From the NCBI GenBank assembly GCA_029204225.1, contig CM055105.1:48929688-48993687 (forward strand): 64,000 nt of DNA, read 5' to 3'. Every line of letters starts with the position of its first letter. Positions within the stretch are counted from its first letter, which is position 1. Position numbers and translations under genes: made by a program. Of the stretch, positions 1 through 10,675 are shown one piece after another. The notes beneath the pieces are model-generated. The model saw only the letters and a list, made by a program, of their open reading frames with translations. It searched no databases and was not told the DNA's origin. This DNA is from Diphasiastrum complanatum (lineage: Eukaryota; Streptophyta; Lycopodiopsida; Lycopodiales; Lycopodiaceae).

Positions 1-335
1 GGGAACTATTGCTCCTACAAGATGATATGCTTTCAAACTTCAGATTGATTTCAAATGGTAAACTCATAAGTAATTGTAAACACTCTATTCTTTATATATA
101 ATTTCTTTCAAAAATTGCTGAAAATACATGTCCATCATCGTTACTCAAGACTAAAGCAAGAATCTTGTTTTTTAATCGAATCTAGAAAAATTGAAATCCA
201 GTATTGTACTCTGGACACAACTTGATTGTAAGAATCTATTTTGATATCAATAAAAATCTCATAAATGGATTGTTTACATGTAAGATTGTATATCCTTTTT
301 CGGATGGTAATATATACACGTTTACAATTGAAATT

Positions 336-608
336 CTATTCAATAAGTTTATCTTTATATTCCATATCAGTATCAGGAGTTGTCAAGACAACAATCTCAT
401 GTCTTGTAATTTCACCTTCCTCTATATTAGGAAAGACTTCTATGCCTCTTTGATCGTATAAGATAAGATTTGCATTTGGAACAACCTGAAAGGCTGTTAG
501 GGCAAGAGCAACATTCTTTACAGCGCCCTCAAGCTCAGGCACAAAACTTACGCCATCCTGTATAAACGTTTTGATCACATTGTCAGGATTGTATGGCTCA
601 AGAGTGAA
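336..608 (-). CDS. Unrecognised exon-like coding fragment
   Basis: An open frame of about 90 codons runs on the minus strand from a consensus-like AG acceptor at 610-609 to a TAG stop at 336-338. It has no ATG at its head, so it is more likely an exon than a complete gene. The peptide begins FTLEPYNPDN and contains a well-formed hydrophobic and acidic stretch (VALALTAFQVVPNANLILYD, then EVFPNIEEGEI). A second short open stretch (705-782, after an AG at 784-783) contains FFEWYNPQVD and could be a preceding exon, but no convincing GT donor was found. I do not recognise the family. It sits downstream of a zinc-knuckle gag remnant on the same strand and may be its continuation, or a captured host exon. 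Confidence 0.3.
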   Translation of the reverse strand, partial: FTLEPYNPDNVIKTFIQDGVSFVPELEGAVKNVALALTAFQVVPNANLILYDQRGIEVFPNIEEGEITRHEIVVLTTPDTDMEYKDKLIE

Positions 609-899
609 CTGTCATCACAAACCAGATGAATGAGTAAATAACTAACAATCACACTAACGAAATAAGAATTAGAATGAAAAGAACAACAATGAGCAAAATT
701 TTATCTTTTCAATATCTACATCGACTTGTGGATTGTACCACTCAAAAAAGAGCTTTGTATTGTAAAAGACGAACCAAGCACACTAAAAGCATCCTTTTGT
801 TGTATAGACTGCAGATATTGAATGAAAATTAATAATATTATGACATACAATTTATTCATGCTATGACGATAGATTTAAAAAAGAGAGAGAGATGCATAA

Positions 900-1500
900 C
901 ATGTTGGCTTTCGGAGTTGACCACTCATTGTTGATCTCTGCAATGAGTTGTAATCAACTACTGCCTTGGCCTTGCCTCTGTCATTGTTCTCCGTAGGAGT
1001 CTTCATGAAAGCACATTTGACTTGTGAATCATAAGGCTTACAAGTTGTGAGTTTAGTTGGTATCACAACGTTTAAGAATCGTTGAATCGCTTGTTGGACA
1101 ATTTATGGTAGTTTCATCATAAGATCAGTTGTCACTTGTTGCTTGATTGTCTCTACCAGTTTCGTCATGTCTGAAGGTACTTCAATTCTTTTGACGAATG
1201 TTTTGTCACATTTGGCGACCTTTGCAATATCCTTCGATTCAGCAACCGTTTCAAAGCCTGGTGGAATTATGATCTTGCCTTGTAGCACTGGGTGACTAGA
1301 TTTGCCTTTTGGCGACTCACATGCATTGCAAAGATGGATTCTACCATAATCGATTGTAGCTGCGATGGACAATCTAGGTAAGGATGTCCAATGCCACAAT
1401 TTGAACATAATTTCATGAAGGCTGTTGGGTTACCTTGGTGTGGGCATCCTAATTTGTGATGTCTTCCGCCACATCCATAACATCATATCATTGGCAAAAT
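900..1500 (-). pseudogene. Retroelement gag-like remnant with two zinc knuckles (family X type)
   Basis: Reading on the minus strand from about 1482 there are two CCHC-type knuckles in tandem, CYGCGGRHHKLGC and CSNCGIGHPYLDC. A frameshift follows, then a conserved-looking tail (GKIIIPPGFE, then DIAKVAK and KTFVKR) down to about 1103. A further shift leads into a basic, polar stretch that fades near 900. The same order of two knuckles followed by KILVPSGYE, NLAKVPK and KTF occurs on the minus strand at 42.2-42.6 kb, so this is a second copy of the same protein type. CCHC knuckles of this kind bind nucleic acid in retrotransposon Gag proteins. No pol domain is visible after it. At least two frameshifts mark it as dead. 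Confidence 0.55.
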
Positions 1501-1744
1501 GGCATCACCTAGGTCCTTCCACATAATATAGTGGAGAATTGTTGTGGGTTTCGGCTCCTATAGATCTTGGCGATGCACATGGTGAATGCACAATTGACGC
1601 CAATCTTTCACCCATTATCTTCAAAATGGATCTGTCTCTTGAAGATGAACTGCTTGGGTGTGCCAACTGCCCAACTTTTTATTTTTCTCTCTCCTACATG
1701 GCATTTCTTATAGGGCCCTCTTTGGGCCCATATCTTTTTTAATG

Positions 1745-2756
1745 ATTGATCCATGGTGGATTGGTAGTGGAGGTGGCTCTCACATGACAAGTCACGAGGA
1801 GCATTTTTCAACTTATTGACCTATGAAGGTGAGAAGAAGGCCATCTACATGGCCAATGATGGTGAATGTGCCATAAAAGGCATTGGTTTTATTCTTATTT
1901 TTTCTTTCTAAAAATAGAAATGTCAATTTAAAAATTGTTTTGTTCATACCTTTCATAACTAAAAATCTTCTTAGTGTGAGTCAAATGGTTGACAAGGGTC
2001 TAGAAGTGGAGTTTGTTGGCAATAAATAAAAAAGGAACCTCGATCGCAAGAGGGGAAAGGCAAGGCAAATTGTACAAACTTGATGCTCATGTTGTTGCTA
2101 AGCAAGATGGATTTGTGCAAGGGAGCAATTAGCACGTCAAAAGGCACGACATAAGAGATTGGGGCATCTCAACTTCAAGGCATTGGAGATGATGGCAAAA
2201 AAGGAAGTGGTTTTTGGTCTTTCTAAATCTCTTACTAGCATCAATCATGTTTGTGAACATTGTGCTTTATCAAATTCACATAGGCTACCTTACAATAGAT
2301 CTACCTCAAGATCTAATAAGCCTTTTCAACTAGTACATTTGAACATTCATAGCTAGTACAAATAGCAATGGAGGAGCTAATATGTACGTCACTTTCATTG
2401 ATGACTTTAGTAGATGTACTTGGATTTATCTTATAAAAAACAAATATGAGATGTTTGAGTGTTTGTAAAGTTCAAGAATGCAAAGGAATATCAAATGCTT
2501 GAGGTCGAATGATGGTGGTGAGTACATATCATCCAAATTAAAAGATTTTTGTGATGCACATAGGATCAAGATGGAACTATCAAGCCCAAGAACTCCACAA
2601 CAAAATGGAGTGGTCGAGAGAAAGAATCGAACCTTGTGTGAAGGAGCCAAACCCATGAGGCTAAGTGACAATCGTCCTAAATCCTTTTGGGGTGAAGGTT
2701 TGATGTGTGCAAATTATCTTTATAGTGGGTGGCCAAGTGCACCATTGGATGGTAAG
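1745..2756 (+). pseudogene. Ty1/copia pol fragment (protease to integrase)
   Basis: A plus-strand copia polyprotein remnant. In order: the protease active-site region (WWIGSGGGSHMTSHEEHF, with the usual DSGA changed to GSGG), a GAG-pre-integrase segment (GHLNFKALEMM, then CEHCALSN), the first integrase catalytic Asp (FIDDFSRCTW), the second (LRSNDGGEY, where the usual SDNGGE reads SNDGGE), and the Glu region (PQQNGVVERKNRTLCE). The frame ends at PSAPLDGK, where a minus-strand gypsy-type LTR begins. Several stops and frame changes occur at 1900-2160 and 2345-2480. RT and RNase H are missing. The nearest relative in the window is the copia at 34.8-37.2 kb, which shares FWxxxLxCANxL and RWPSAILDG-type motifs. 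Confidence 0.85.
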
Positions 2757-3223
2757 TGTAAAGACCCAAAAGGGATAACCTCTAAGATGAGGATAGGAGA
2801 ACAAAATAGGAGAGACTATGGAGCCAAACCGCCCAACTAATCCTAGATCAAAACTGGATCTAGCCCCCAAGCCATGCCATGTGAAGCAAGAGGAGAAGAG
2901 AGAACCTCCAATATGTCGACGGGAGAATCCCTACCTCATTATATAGAGAATAGAGTCCTGTGCATGAAACCATGCAACCCCCATGCAGGTCAACTATAAA
3001 TAGGTCTCATCTCTTCATGCAGTCCTCCTGCCTATATTTGTCACACAGACATACAATGCTCCAAATGTCTCAATTAGAGTGTCTGGGTCCTCTCAAGGTA
3101 ATTAGTCACAAACATGCCTTGACATGGAATCAAATCACGGTGTGACCAATAATCTCAAACATTGGAGGGCCAGTCTACCATATTAGGACTATTCTAGGTC
3201 CTTAACCGAATATGGCCATAACA
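2757..3223 (-). repeat. LTR of a gypsy-type element (3' LTR, minus orientation)
   Basis: The 467-bp segment has TG...CA ends on both strands (TGTAAAGACC at the left, GGCCATAACA at the right). Immediately to its right, on the minus strand, is a purine run (AAGGAGGGAAGAA) directly before TGTTATGGCC, which is the normal arrangement of polypurine tract and 3' LTR. It interrupts the copia integrase frame exactly at 2756. The flanking five bases (GTAAG left, TTCTT right) do not match. That fits a 3' LTR whose element continues rightwards better than a solo LTR. The partner 5' LTR was not found. Confidence 0.65.
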
Positions 3224-5706
3224 TTCTTCCCTCCTTAAACTGCTTCTATCCTTAGAAGCTCCTCAAGACAGGAAAGAATTACAGGAATAGTTTCTTTAAC
3301 TTTCAATATTAATTGAGAAAATCGTTATCCTTAGTCTGACTTTCACATCAAACAAGTACTCAGAGATAAACCAGTTTTCAATCGTTAATCTCTGTTCTGG
3401 AATACAAACTCTGGTTTGAAAAGTACACTAAGAGATACATTTTCTCAACTGAGTTACACTCACCTTCAGGTAAAACACTTACATGAACTATCTGAGTGAA
3501 ATATTACCTAAATTAGGAGATTAAAGTTAAAGAAAAAATAATGATTACAGTCTGAAATTATCCACAAACTCTGACATATAATTCATCAAAAACTTCCAAG
3601 TACAACTATCCTTAGAATTCATCTCTAAGATATAATAATTCATTGAACTAGAATTGCTAGGAGAATCATTAAGATATAGAATGATTAAAACTCAAATCTA
3701 AGCATCCCAGATACTCTTTTGAGTTAAATGCTCCTAAATAGACTTGTCTGTCTCTCATGATAACTGGAGATCCAATCAAATGAAGAACTGTACTCAAGCA
3801 TCTGCAGACCATAAACTGTAGCAGAATAGCATCCACTAGATAAATAAGATAATGTCTGTGATATCCATAGGTTCTCAATTAAAATACTGGAGTAGAAAGA
3901 TTCAGAACACTGATCTGAATTCTTACTCAAATAATAGATCAAGAATTGATCATCACACTTAATAATCATTACAATTTCGAATAATCCTCTGACAATAATT
4001 GAGTATCTATTTATGATTCGTCAATCATAAATATTTAGATTCGTATGATTCATCAATCATAATTTTCTGGAACTCAAAATTATACTTAATCATTTACACA
4101 ATAATGTAGTATATGTCCAACATAACTCAGAAAAAATAAGAGTCATTCCAAAATCTTTCTATCAAGAAAATACTGAATTTAGAAATACTTCCAAAACATG
4201 ATTCTTTAACTGAAGTGCAAGAATCAAGTTAAAGACTGAACGCATACCAAAATGACAGTCATCTTCAACTACAAAAAACTTTAGATTACAATCCATAATC
4301 ACATCTAGATACCCAAAGTCCTGCTGAAAATCAATTCAATTATTATTCTTGGATTTATTATGATTCGTTATCCAATTGAGCGCTCTCTGGGATACAATCA
4401 CTAATGAGCTGAGTCTATTCCTTAACTAAGAAATACTCTATCCCAAGAATACTGTATATCCAATGCACATAATGGAGCAGATGGTAGGACCTTCTTCCAG
4501 GCTCAAAAACAGAAAAATTTCAGCCACTAAAAATGTGTCAAAAACACATTTGTCTTCAAGGTACATGGGTGCCCTCCTCCAAGAAGAAAATCTGAAATTT
4601 GAAGCATGTAATATGATTTCAATCACGTTGAGCATGGGCGTCCTACTGCTGTAATCAAGACTATTCATTAACACAAAGTATTCTCAAAGAGAAGAGAGAG
4701 ATGGTTAGATGACCCTCTTGTAGAAACTTGTGGACAGCCAATATAATCAGTAGATTGCTTAACAAAAGTGTGTCTCATACAAATGAATGGCTACATATAA
4801 GTAGTCCAAGATGACTATCTACCTTCATGACTGTTGGTTGTCCAATAACTTGACTAATGGCTATCTAGCTACCATAAGTTACATAAAATAATCAAGTACC
4901 CCAAATAACAAGTTAGGTACTTAGTTCACATGTATAGGCCCCTAGTAAACCCACGAGTCCCTACAAGTTAGTTTCATACTAACTTGGGCCTAAAATATAA
5001 ATGACCATGGTTACACAGATCTCGACCTTTTGGGTCATAGTAACCTATGGCTTCTACATCATTTACATTTATTATTCTAACAAATCATTTATTAGTTAAC
5101 TCATAAATCTTCCATAGAAAGATCCGTTAACTCTGCAAGTATCTGTCAAAACAATACTTGATCAGCATCCAGGAAAACTAAAATTCAGAAGTGAAGGACC
5201 TTATTTATCAATAAAATCTTTCCTAATGCAGCAATCCAACTGCAAACACTTGACGGAGTACTCCTAGACACTATCGTCAATGGTGGTCGTCTACGATGGT
5301 ACTACGGGGAGTTGTTTTTTGTTGACCCAATATAACTCCATACTTCTTGTATATATTTATGTCTCATTTTTTTTTCTGGTCTTTATTAGTGTTATTTTTT
5401 ATTGTTATTTTTTGTATCTTCTTTTGTTTATGCTTTTGATTGCCTCTATTAGTCTTTATTGTATCTTATTCCACATAATGTTTTAATCTCATTCATATCT
5501 ATTCACAGAGAGTGTTATAGGTCAACAACTGATGGTCTAGCTCACATGGATAGGTTCTATACCATTTTAGATCCAGTTCACTGTTGCATAGTATGTTATC
5601 TTAGATCTTTAGTTTATTCTACTGACAACTTCTATTTTTAGACACTATCAAAATCTACTTCATAAAGTTCTACAACACCATTACTGAGATGCAGTACTCA
5701 AAAGAC
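3224..5706. other. AT-rich stretch without recognisable genes
   Basis: Apart from the purine-tract complement at 3224-3236, nothing in this stretch reads as a known protein on either strand; the longest open frames are low-complexity shadows. It should be the internal part of the minus-strand gypsy-type element whose LTR lies at 2757-3223, but no pol motif survives. 5320-5480 is very T-rich. Confidence 0.4.
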
Positions 5707-5935
5707 ATTGGTCACCATCTCGACCGCATCATTTGGTCACCATCTCGACCGCGTCATTTGGTCACCATCTCGACCGCGCCAGTTGGTCACCATCTCAACC
5801 GCACCAGTTGGTCACCATCTCGACCGCGTCATTTGATCACCATCTCGACCGCGCCAGTTGTCACCATCTCAACTTCGTCACTTGCTCAGCCTCTCGACCG
5901 AGCCAGTTCGTCAGCACCTCAACTGGGCCCTCACT
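5707..5935. repeat. 25-bp minisatellite (family X leader type)
   Basis: About nine degenerate copies of a 25-bp unit of the form GGTCACCATCTCGACCGCGCCAGTT. On the minus strand the core is CGGTCGAGATGG, the same core as the minisatellites ahead of the family X frames at 45.9-46.7 and 52.0-53.2 kb. The unit length is also the same. Confidence 0.85.
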
Positions 5936-6112
5936 TCAACATCTCAACTGTTAAAATTATAGCAAATAAGGATCCTAAAACACCTGAAATGATGAGGGAA
6001 ACAATAGATTATGATCTCATAAAATTAGCACAACTTGAACCATCAAAATCCATCAAGAATCCATGCTTGAACCTCACTAAATGGCCCAAATCCTTGAAGA
6101 AGCCTTCACACG
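5936..6112. other. Short unassigned stretch before the LTR
   Basis: Follows the minisatellite and ends in the palindrome TTCACACGTGTGAA, within which the copia LTR starts. No gene seen. Confidence 0.3.
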
Positions 6113-6639
6113 TGTGAAAGTACGGCCTCCCATAGTCTGAGTACTATACACCAGACCTACATTCAATCCTATAATCATTAGGAATCACAAGAACTCAAAC
6201 AATTATAAACATAGAGAGCAATTGCACCATTATGAGAGAAAAATCATGAAATTGCTTGATTTATTTTGGTGAGATATCATCACCTATATATACATGATCC
6301 ATCACGATTTTGGGCAGGTATGAGTAGCCCTAAACCTATCCCTAATTCTAATTTTGGTGGATCTTTCATCCCGACCAATTTAGGGTTGGAATCTTGGAGA
6401 TCCCTCAACAATGCAAAAATTACCAAAAATAGCTCCTACTTTTTCTCTCTTGTATCTAAGCATGATTTGGACTCATTCCAAAGGTTCTATCACTTAGGTC
6501 TACTAGGTCTACTTGAGAACATCCTTATGAATGGAATCTTATGCTATTTGGCACGTGTGACAAGCCACATCATGACCATCTAACTATTTACAAGTCATAT
6601 GACCAAAACTAGTCAAGCTAGAATTGTGAATTTTTAACA
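6113..6639 (-). repeat. Copia LTR, family A (3' LTR, minus orientation)
   Basis: A 527-bp segment with TGTGAAAGTACGG at the left and TTTTTAACA at the right. On the minus strand a purine tract (GTGAGGAGGAG) sits directly upstream of TGTTAAAAATTC, and the copia RNase H frame ends just before it. A second copy, in the opposite orientation and lacking the last few bases, is at 46731-47243. Confidence 0.8.
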
Positions 6640-6653
6640 CTCCTCCTCACTAT

Positions 6654-7253
6654 CTAGCTTGGTTCAATCATTGCTTTACTAATCACTCCAAGTGATGATC
6701 TGAACTTCATAAAAGGTGTCTTTTGAAGTGGTTTAGTAAGTAAATCAGCTACACATTCATTGCTTGGAACATGCTCCAAAGCAATCTCTTTGGCTTGCAC
6801 CATTTCTCTCACAAAGTGATGGCATATCTCAATGTGCTTAGATCTTGCGTGGAAGATTGGGTTAGATGTAAGGTGTTGGGATAATATATTGTCATTGTAG
6901 ATGATTGGTGCCTCCTCTGAATCCATGATCTTTAGCTCCACCAATAATCTCTTGATCCAAAGTACCTCCTTTGTAGTCAAAGCTTTGTACTCGGCCTCAG
7001 TTGAAGATAGAGATATAGTTTCTTGCTTTTTGGAAAGCTATGAAACCACACATTCTCCTATAAAAGTTGAATAGTCACTTGTTGATTTCCTATCCCTCTT
7101 GTCTCCTGCAAAATCTGAATCACTAAATGCATGAAGGTTAATCACATATCCTCTATATAGAATCCCAAAATCCAATGTACCCGAGATGTATCTTAAAATC
7201 CTTTTAGCCTTTTTCCAATGGATATTCAATGGCTTTTGCATGGATTGGCTCAA
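6654..7253 (-). pseudogene. Copia A RNase H domain
   Basis: The C-terminal part of the pol frame. It contains HWKKAKRILRYISGT, the first acidic RNase H site (SDSDFAGDKRDRKSTS), then after a stop the SSTEAEYKAL block, YNDN, HARSKHIE and ADLLTKPL. These are the usual landmarks of copia RNase H, which degrades the RNA strand during reverse transcription. The stop near 7037 splits the domain. It ends 15 bases before the purine tract of the element. Confidence 0.85.
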
Positions 7254-7606
7254 CCTACATACACTAAAGCTAGGATCTGGTCTAGTTATAGTGATTCACA
7301 TTAAGGAGCCTATAATTTGCCCAAACAAAGTGATGTCCATGACGGATCTTTCATCATCTTCATTTGGCACTTTTACATCTTGCTCCATTGGTGTGTCAAC
7401 ACTTTTGCATACTTCCATCTTAAACTTCTTCAAAAGACTTTGAGCATAGTTTACTTGACTTATAAAGATAAAATCAGATTCTCTAAGTACCTCTATGCCT
7501 AAGATGAAGTGAAGACACCCTAGATCTACCGTCTTGAACTCTAAGGATAGATCTATCTTGATTTTTTCAATACCATCAACACTATTTCCACTAATGATGA
7601 TGTCAT

Positions 7607-8746
7607 CTACATAAATGAGTAAAAGTAAAATACCAACATCATCAAACTTAATGTAAAGAGTGGGATCATATTCACTTTGAGCAAAGAAAGTGAATTAAGA
7701 TAGCAATGTAATCTTGAATTCCAAGATCTCCAGGCTTGCTTTAAGCCATAGATGCTTCTTTTGAGATGGCATACTTTGTTCTCCATTTCATGCTTGATGA
7801 ACCCTTGTGGCTGCTCCATATAGATATCCTCTTCCAAAAAACCATTCAAGAAAGCATTAGAGACATCCATTTGACATAGGATCCATCCAAAATGTGATGC
7901 AAGTGGAATGATTAGCCTTATTGTGACCATCTTGGCCACGGGTGCAAAAGTTTCGGCATAGTCTATCCCTCTCTCTTGATCATAACCTTTTGCAACTAAT
8001 ATTGCTTTATGTTTGTTAACACTCCCATTTGCATTCAACTTAAGCTTGAAGAACCACTTGCATCCTATTACATTCCTTTGAGGTCTATCAACAAGCAACC
8101 AAGTTTCATTCTCAATCAAGGCATTGTACTCATCCAACATAGCTTTATACCATCCTTTGGAGTTCAATGCATCTTCAACATTATATGGTTCTTCAAAACT
8201 AGATAAAGCATAAGAAGTGGATGAGATACCCTCAACTTGCTGCCCTTTGAGTTGATATGTGAGCCTTGATAGCTCCACTTCTGCCCTTGAAGATCTCCTT
8301 GGTGTGATAGGTGGGTTTGGTGCTTGCTCCTCCATGAGCTCCTCCTCAAAATCAAGATCTTGCTCCTCGACCATCTTCTTCTTGATTGTTGGAGCAATTG
8401 AGCCTTCTTCAAGCATGTGCATATGATGTTCATCAGATATAACATCCCTTGAAACAACAAATTTGTTCAAGGATGGGAGATAGATTTTGTATCCCTTGCT
8501 TGAGATTGCATATCCAAGCATGATCCCTCTTGTGGAAGATGGATCCTCCTTGGTTCTTGTTTCCAATGGCACATGCACATAACATATACATCCAAAAACT
8601 TTCAAGTGATTAAGATTGGGTTTCTTTCCATATAACATCTCATAAGGAGTTTTGCCTTCAATTGCTTTGCAAGACACCCTATTCATCAAGTAATTTGCAC
8701 ATACAAGAGATTCACCCCAAAAGGATTTGGGCAAACAAGCATCCAA
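7607..8746 (-). pseudogene. Copia A integrase C-terminus and reverse transcriptase
   Basis: A 379-codon open frame. Residues 1-90 are the integrase tail (FWGESLVCANYLMNR, GKTPYEMLYGKKPN, VFGCICYVHVP). A linker follows, and RT begins near residue 190 (WYKAMLDEYNAL, then ETWLLVDRP and GCKWFFKLK). RT landmarks include [20 protein letters not shown] sequence and MDVSNAFLNGFLEEDIYMEQP. The YVDD catalytic loop lies just after the frame breaks, around 7606. Codons downstream are shifted, so the RT is non-functional as it stands. Confidence 0.9.
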
Positions 8747-8935
8747 TATTAAAGCCTTAGAACATTCACATAGCGTTATATTCCTTCTTTCAGCAACTCC
8801 ATTTTGTTGAGGAGTGTAAGGACAAGAAGTCTCTTTCTTGATCCCTTCCTCCTCACAAAAGGCCTTGAACTCATTGGAGATGAATTCTCCACCATGGTCA
8901 CTTCTAAGAATCTTGATGCTATGATTAAGATGCTT

Positions 8936-9700
8936 TTACACAAACAACTTGAACTTTACAAAAGTATCAAATACTTGAGATTTGAAGGAAAGTAAGAACA
9001 CCCAACAATGCCTTGAGTAGTCATCAATGAAGGTTAAAAACATGGATGAACCTCCATTAGATTTGGTGCTAGCAATGTGCACATCCGAGTGTATGAGTTC
9101 AAGAGGATGAGATGACTTTGTGATGGAGTTAGGAAACACCTTCTTATGTGCCTTGGATAAAGCACAAGCTTCACAAACCTTGTCTTCCTTCCCAATAGAC
9201 CTTGGTAGGCCTAAAGCAAGACTTCTTGAATGTTGATCCTTTGCCTTTGGACTTGCCGTTGCCTTTTTGGTGAAGAGAACTTGGTCATCTTGGATGGAAA
9301 GTCTATCCATCCTCTCTTGCATTTGGCTCTTTCTTGATTCCTCGGCCATGAGTGTGCCTTGGAGTTCTTCAAGTATGGGTAGCTTACCCATAATTGCATA
9401 TCCCTTAACCAAATTGTCAAATTCAAAGCTTAGTCCATTCAATATGATTTGAACAAGCTCTTCATCCTTGATAGGATCACCTATGAAGGCTAGCTCTTTG
9501 TCCAATTCCTTTACTCTTAAGTCAAAAGTATGTGCACTCTCTCCTTTCTTTTGATAGCTTCTATAGATTTGATTCTTCAAAGCTAACATCCTAGTTTGGT
9601 TCTTGGATTCATAGACCTTTTGCAAAGTCTCCCAAGTATCTTGAGCTGAAGTGCAATCTCCTACCTCTCTTAAGAGTTCATTTGCAACATTCATTTGCAC
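8936..9700 (-). pseudogene. Copia A gag fused to pre-integrase and integrase
   Basis: A 254-codon frame. Its N-terminal two thirds is copia Gag (AQDTWETLQKVYESKN, SAHTFDLRVKELDKEL). After DDQVLFTKKAT it passes in frame into the GAG-pre-integrase knuckle (VCEACALSKAHKKVFP) and the first integrase Asp (FIDDYSRHCWVF). The intervening zinc knuckle and DSGA protease, normally well over a hundred residues, are missing, so this is an internal deletion that kept the frame. The two remaining integrase acidic sites (SDHGGEF, NGVAERRN) follow in another frame at about 8750-8930. Confidence 0.85.
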
Positions 9701-9866
9701 CTCTTGATGTATTTGGCTTTTTCTTGAGGTTGAATAGAATCACCCTCCTTACCATTTACAATCTCCATGCATGATCATGATGGATTCCATTCTAACTTTC
9801 CATATGGAATAGCTAGTTTTGTTGAGCCTTTCATTAGTATCCAAAAGATATGCATTTAAAGATGCC

Positions 9867-10295
9867 ATCTAGTCTCCTAATCAAGGACTTGACACAAATG
9901 TAGGTTGCTTCTATTGATTTGATTGAAGATCTACCTTATCCCACTTCTTAGGGATATGAAAAGATCAGTAATAGACTTCCTATAAAGATCTAAGAATGAT
10001 CTTTAACAAAATAAAATCATAGGATACTAGAAACAATGCACTTGCTTGATTGAAGTAGATAATACTAGTAGAATTGTCTCTCTTTCTATAAAGAACATAA
10101 AAGCTTCCAAATGATCTGATCAAGAGTGAATTTTAGCAACCTAAAAAATTGATCAAAATTGATGAAAATTGATCTAATTTGATGCATAAGTCAAGCAATG
10201 GTTGGACTAAACCTAAATCACTTTAGGAGGTGTCCTCTACACCTTAGAACAGCCTTGAAGAATCCTCAAATCTCTGATCTTCCCTCTCCTTGAAT
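9867..10295. other. Leader-like AT-rich stretch, no gene seen
   Basis: Upstream of the copia A gag on the minus strand. No LTR end or tRNA primer site could be found, so the 5' part of element A appears lost or replaced. Confidence 0.3.
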
Positions 10296-10402
10296 GCACA
10301 ACGCCCTGTGCTAACAACTCCCCCCATGCTAATTACAACGCCGACGCCGTCAAATTCATCAAAGGCACAAGATCTGGGAGGGGGGGGATATTCATTCCCC
10401 AA
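10296..10402 (+). pseudogene. Fragment of the family X protein
   Basis: The plus strand reads VLTTPPMLITTPTPSN, then KAQDLGGGG. The family X frame at 50.7-51.9 kb reads EVTTPPTLITTPTPTT, then MAQDFGGGG. The match is long and in frame and includes the unusual TTPP-LITTPTP and AQD-GGGG blocks, so this is a third partial copy. About 35 codons remain. Confidence 0.7.
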
Positions 10403-10675
10403 GACACGGGAGCATGCTAAATTGTTGACCGTATACACTATGTACAGTCGTCACAAAAGCCATATACTTTCAAGTACGACGGCTTTCCTAATTAGGTGAC
10501 AAGCATTGATTGTAATTAATACACGGATGAGATCTATAAGTAGATTGTCCGAGCACAGATTACTCGTTGCTCCATCCATGAGACATTTTGTTTGAGCATC
10601 CCAATTACACCGTCATTTTTGGTTGTAATTGCTATTCTGTATTGTGCTTCAGTGTAATATAACAACAGCTTGCTT

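Larger units (their letters stand above)
6640..9866 (-). mobile_element. Ty1/copia retrotransposon A, internally deleted and decayed
   Basis: A minus-strand copia element in the order gag, pre-integrase, integrase, RT, RNase H, ending at the LTR at 6113-6639. Gag starts at 9866 (MASLNAYLLDTNERLN, then SYSIWKVRMES, a standard copia Gag opening). The zinc knuckle and protease are absent, because gag runs directly into the pre-integrase region. Frame breaks occur near 9700, 8936-8750, 7606 and 7037. The region right of 9867 should be leader and 5' LTR, but no primer site was found. Confidence 0.85.

Noticed and set aside
2757-3223. Solo LTR interpretation
   Set aside because: Flanking five-base sequences differ and a polypurine tract adjoins the right side, favouring a 3' LTR.
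3669-3969. Minus-strand frames in the 3.2-5.7 kb stretch as gypsy pol
   Set aside because: No RT, RNase H or integrase motif could be read; left unassigned.
6266-6583. 105-codon frame, repeated at 46787-47101
   Set aside because: Lies wholly inside LTR family A; similarity is explained by the LTR.
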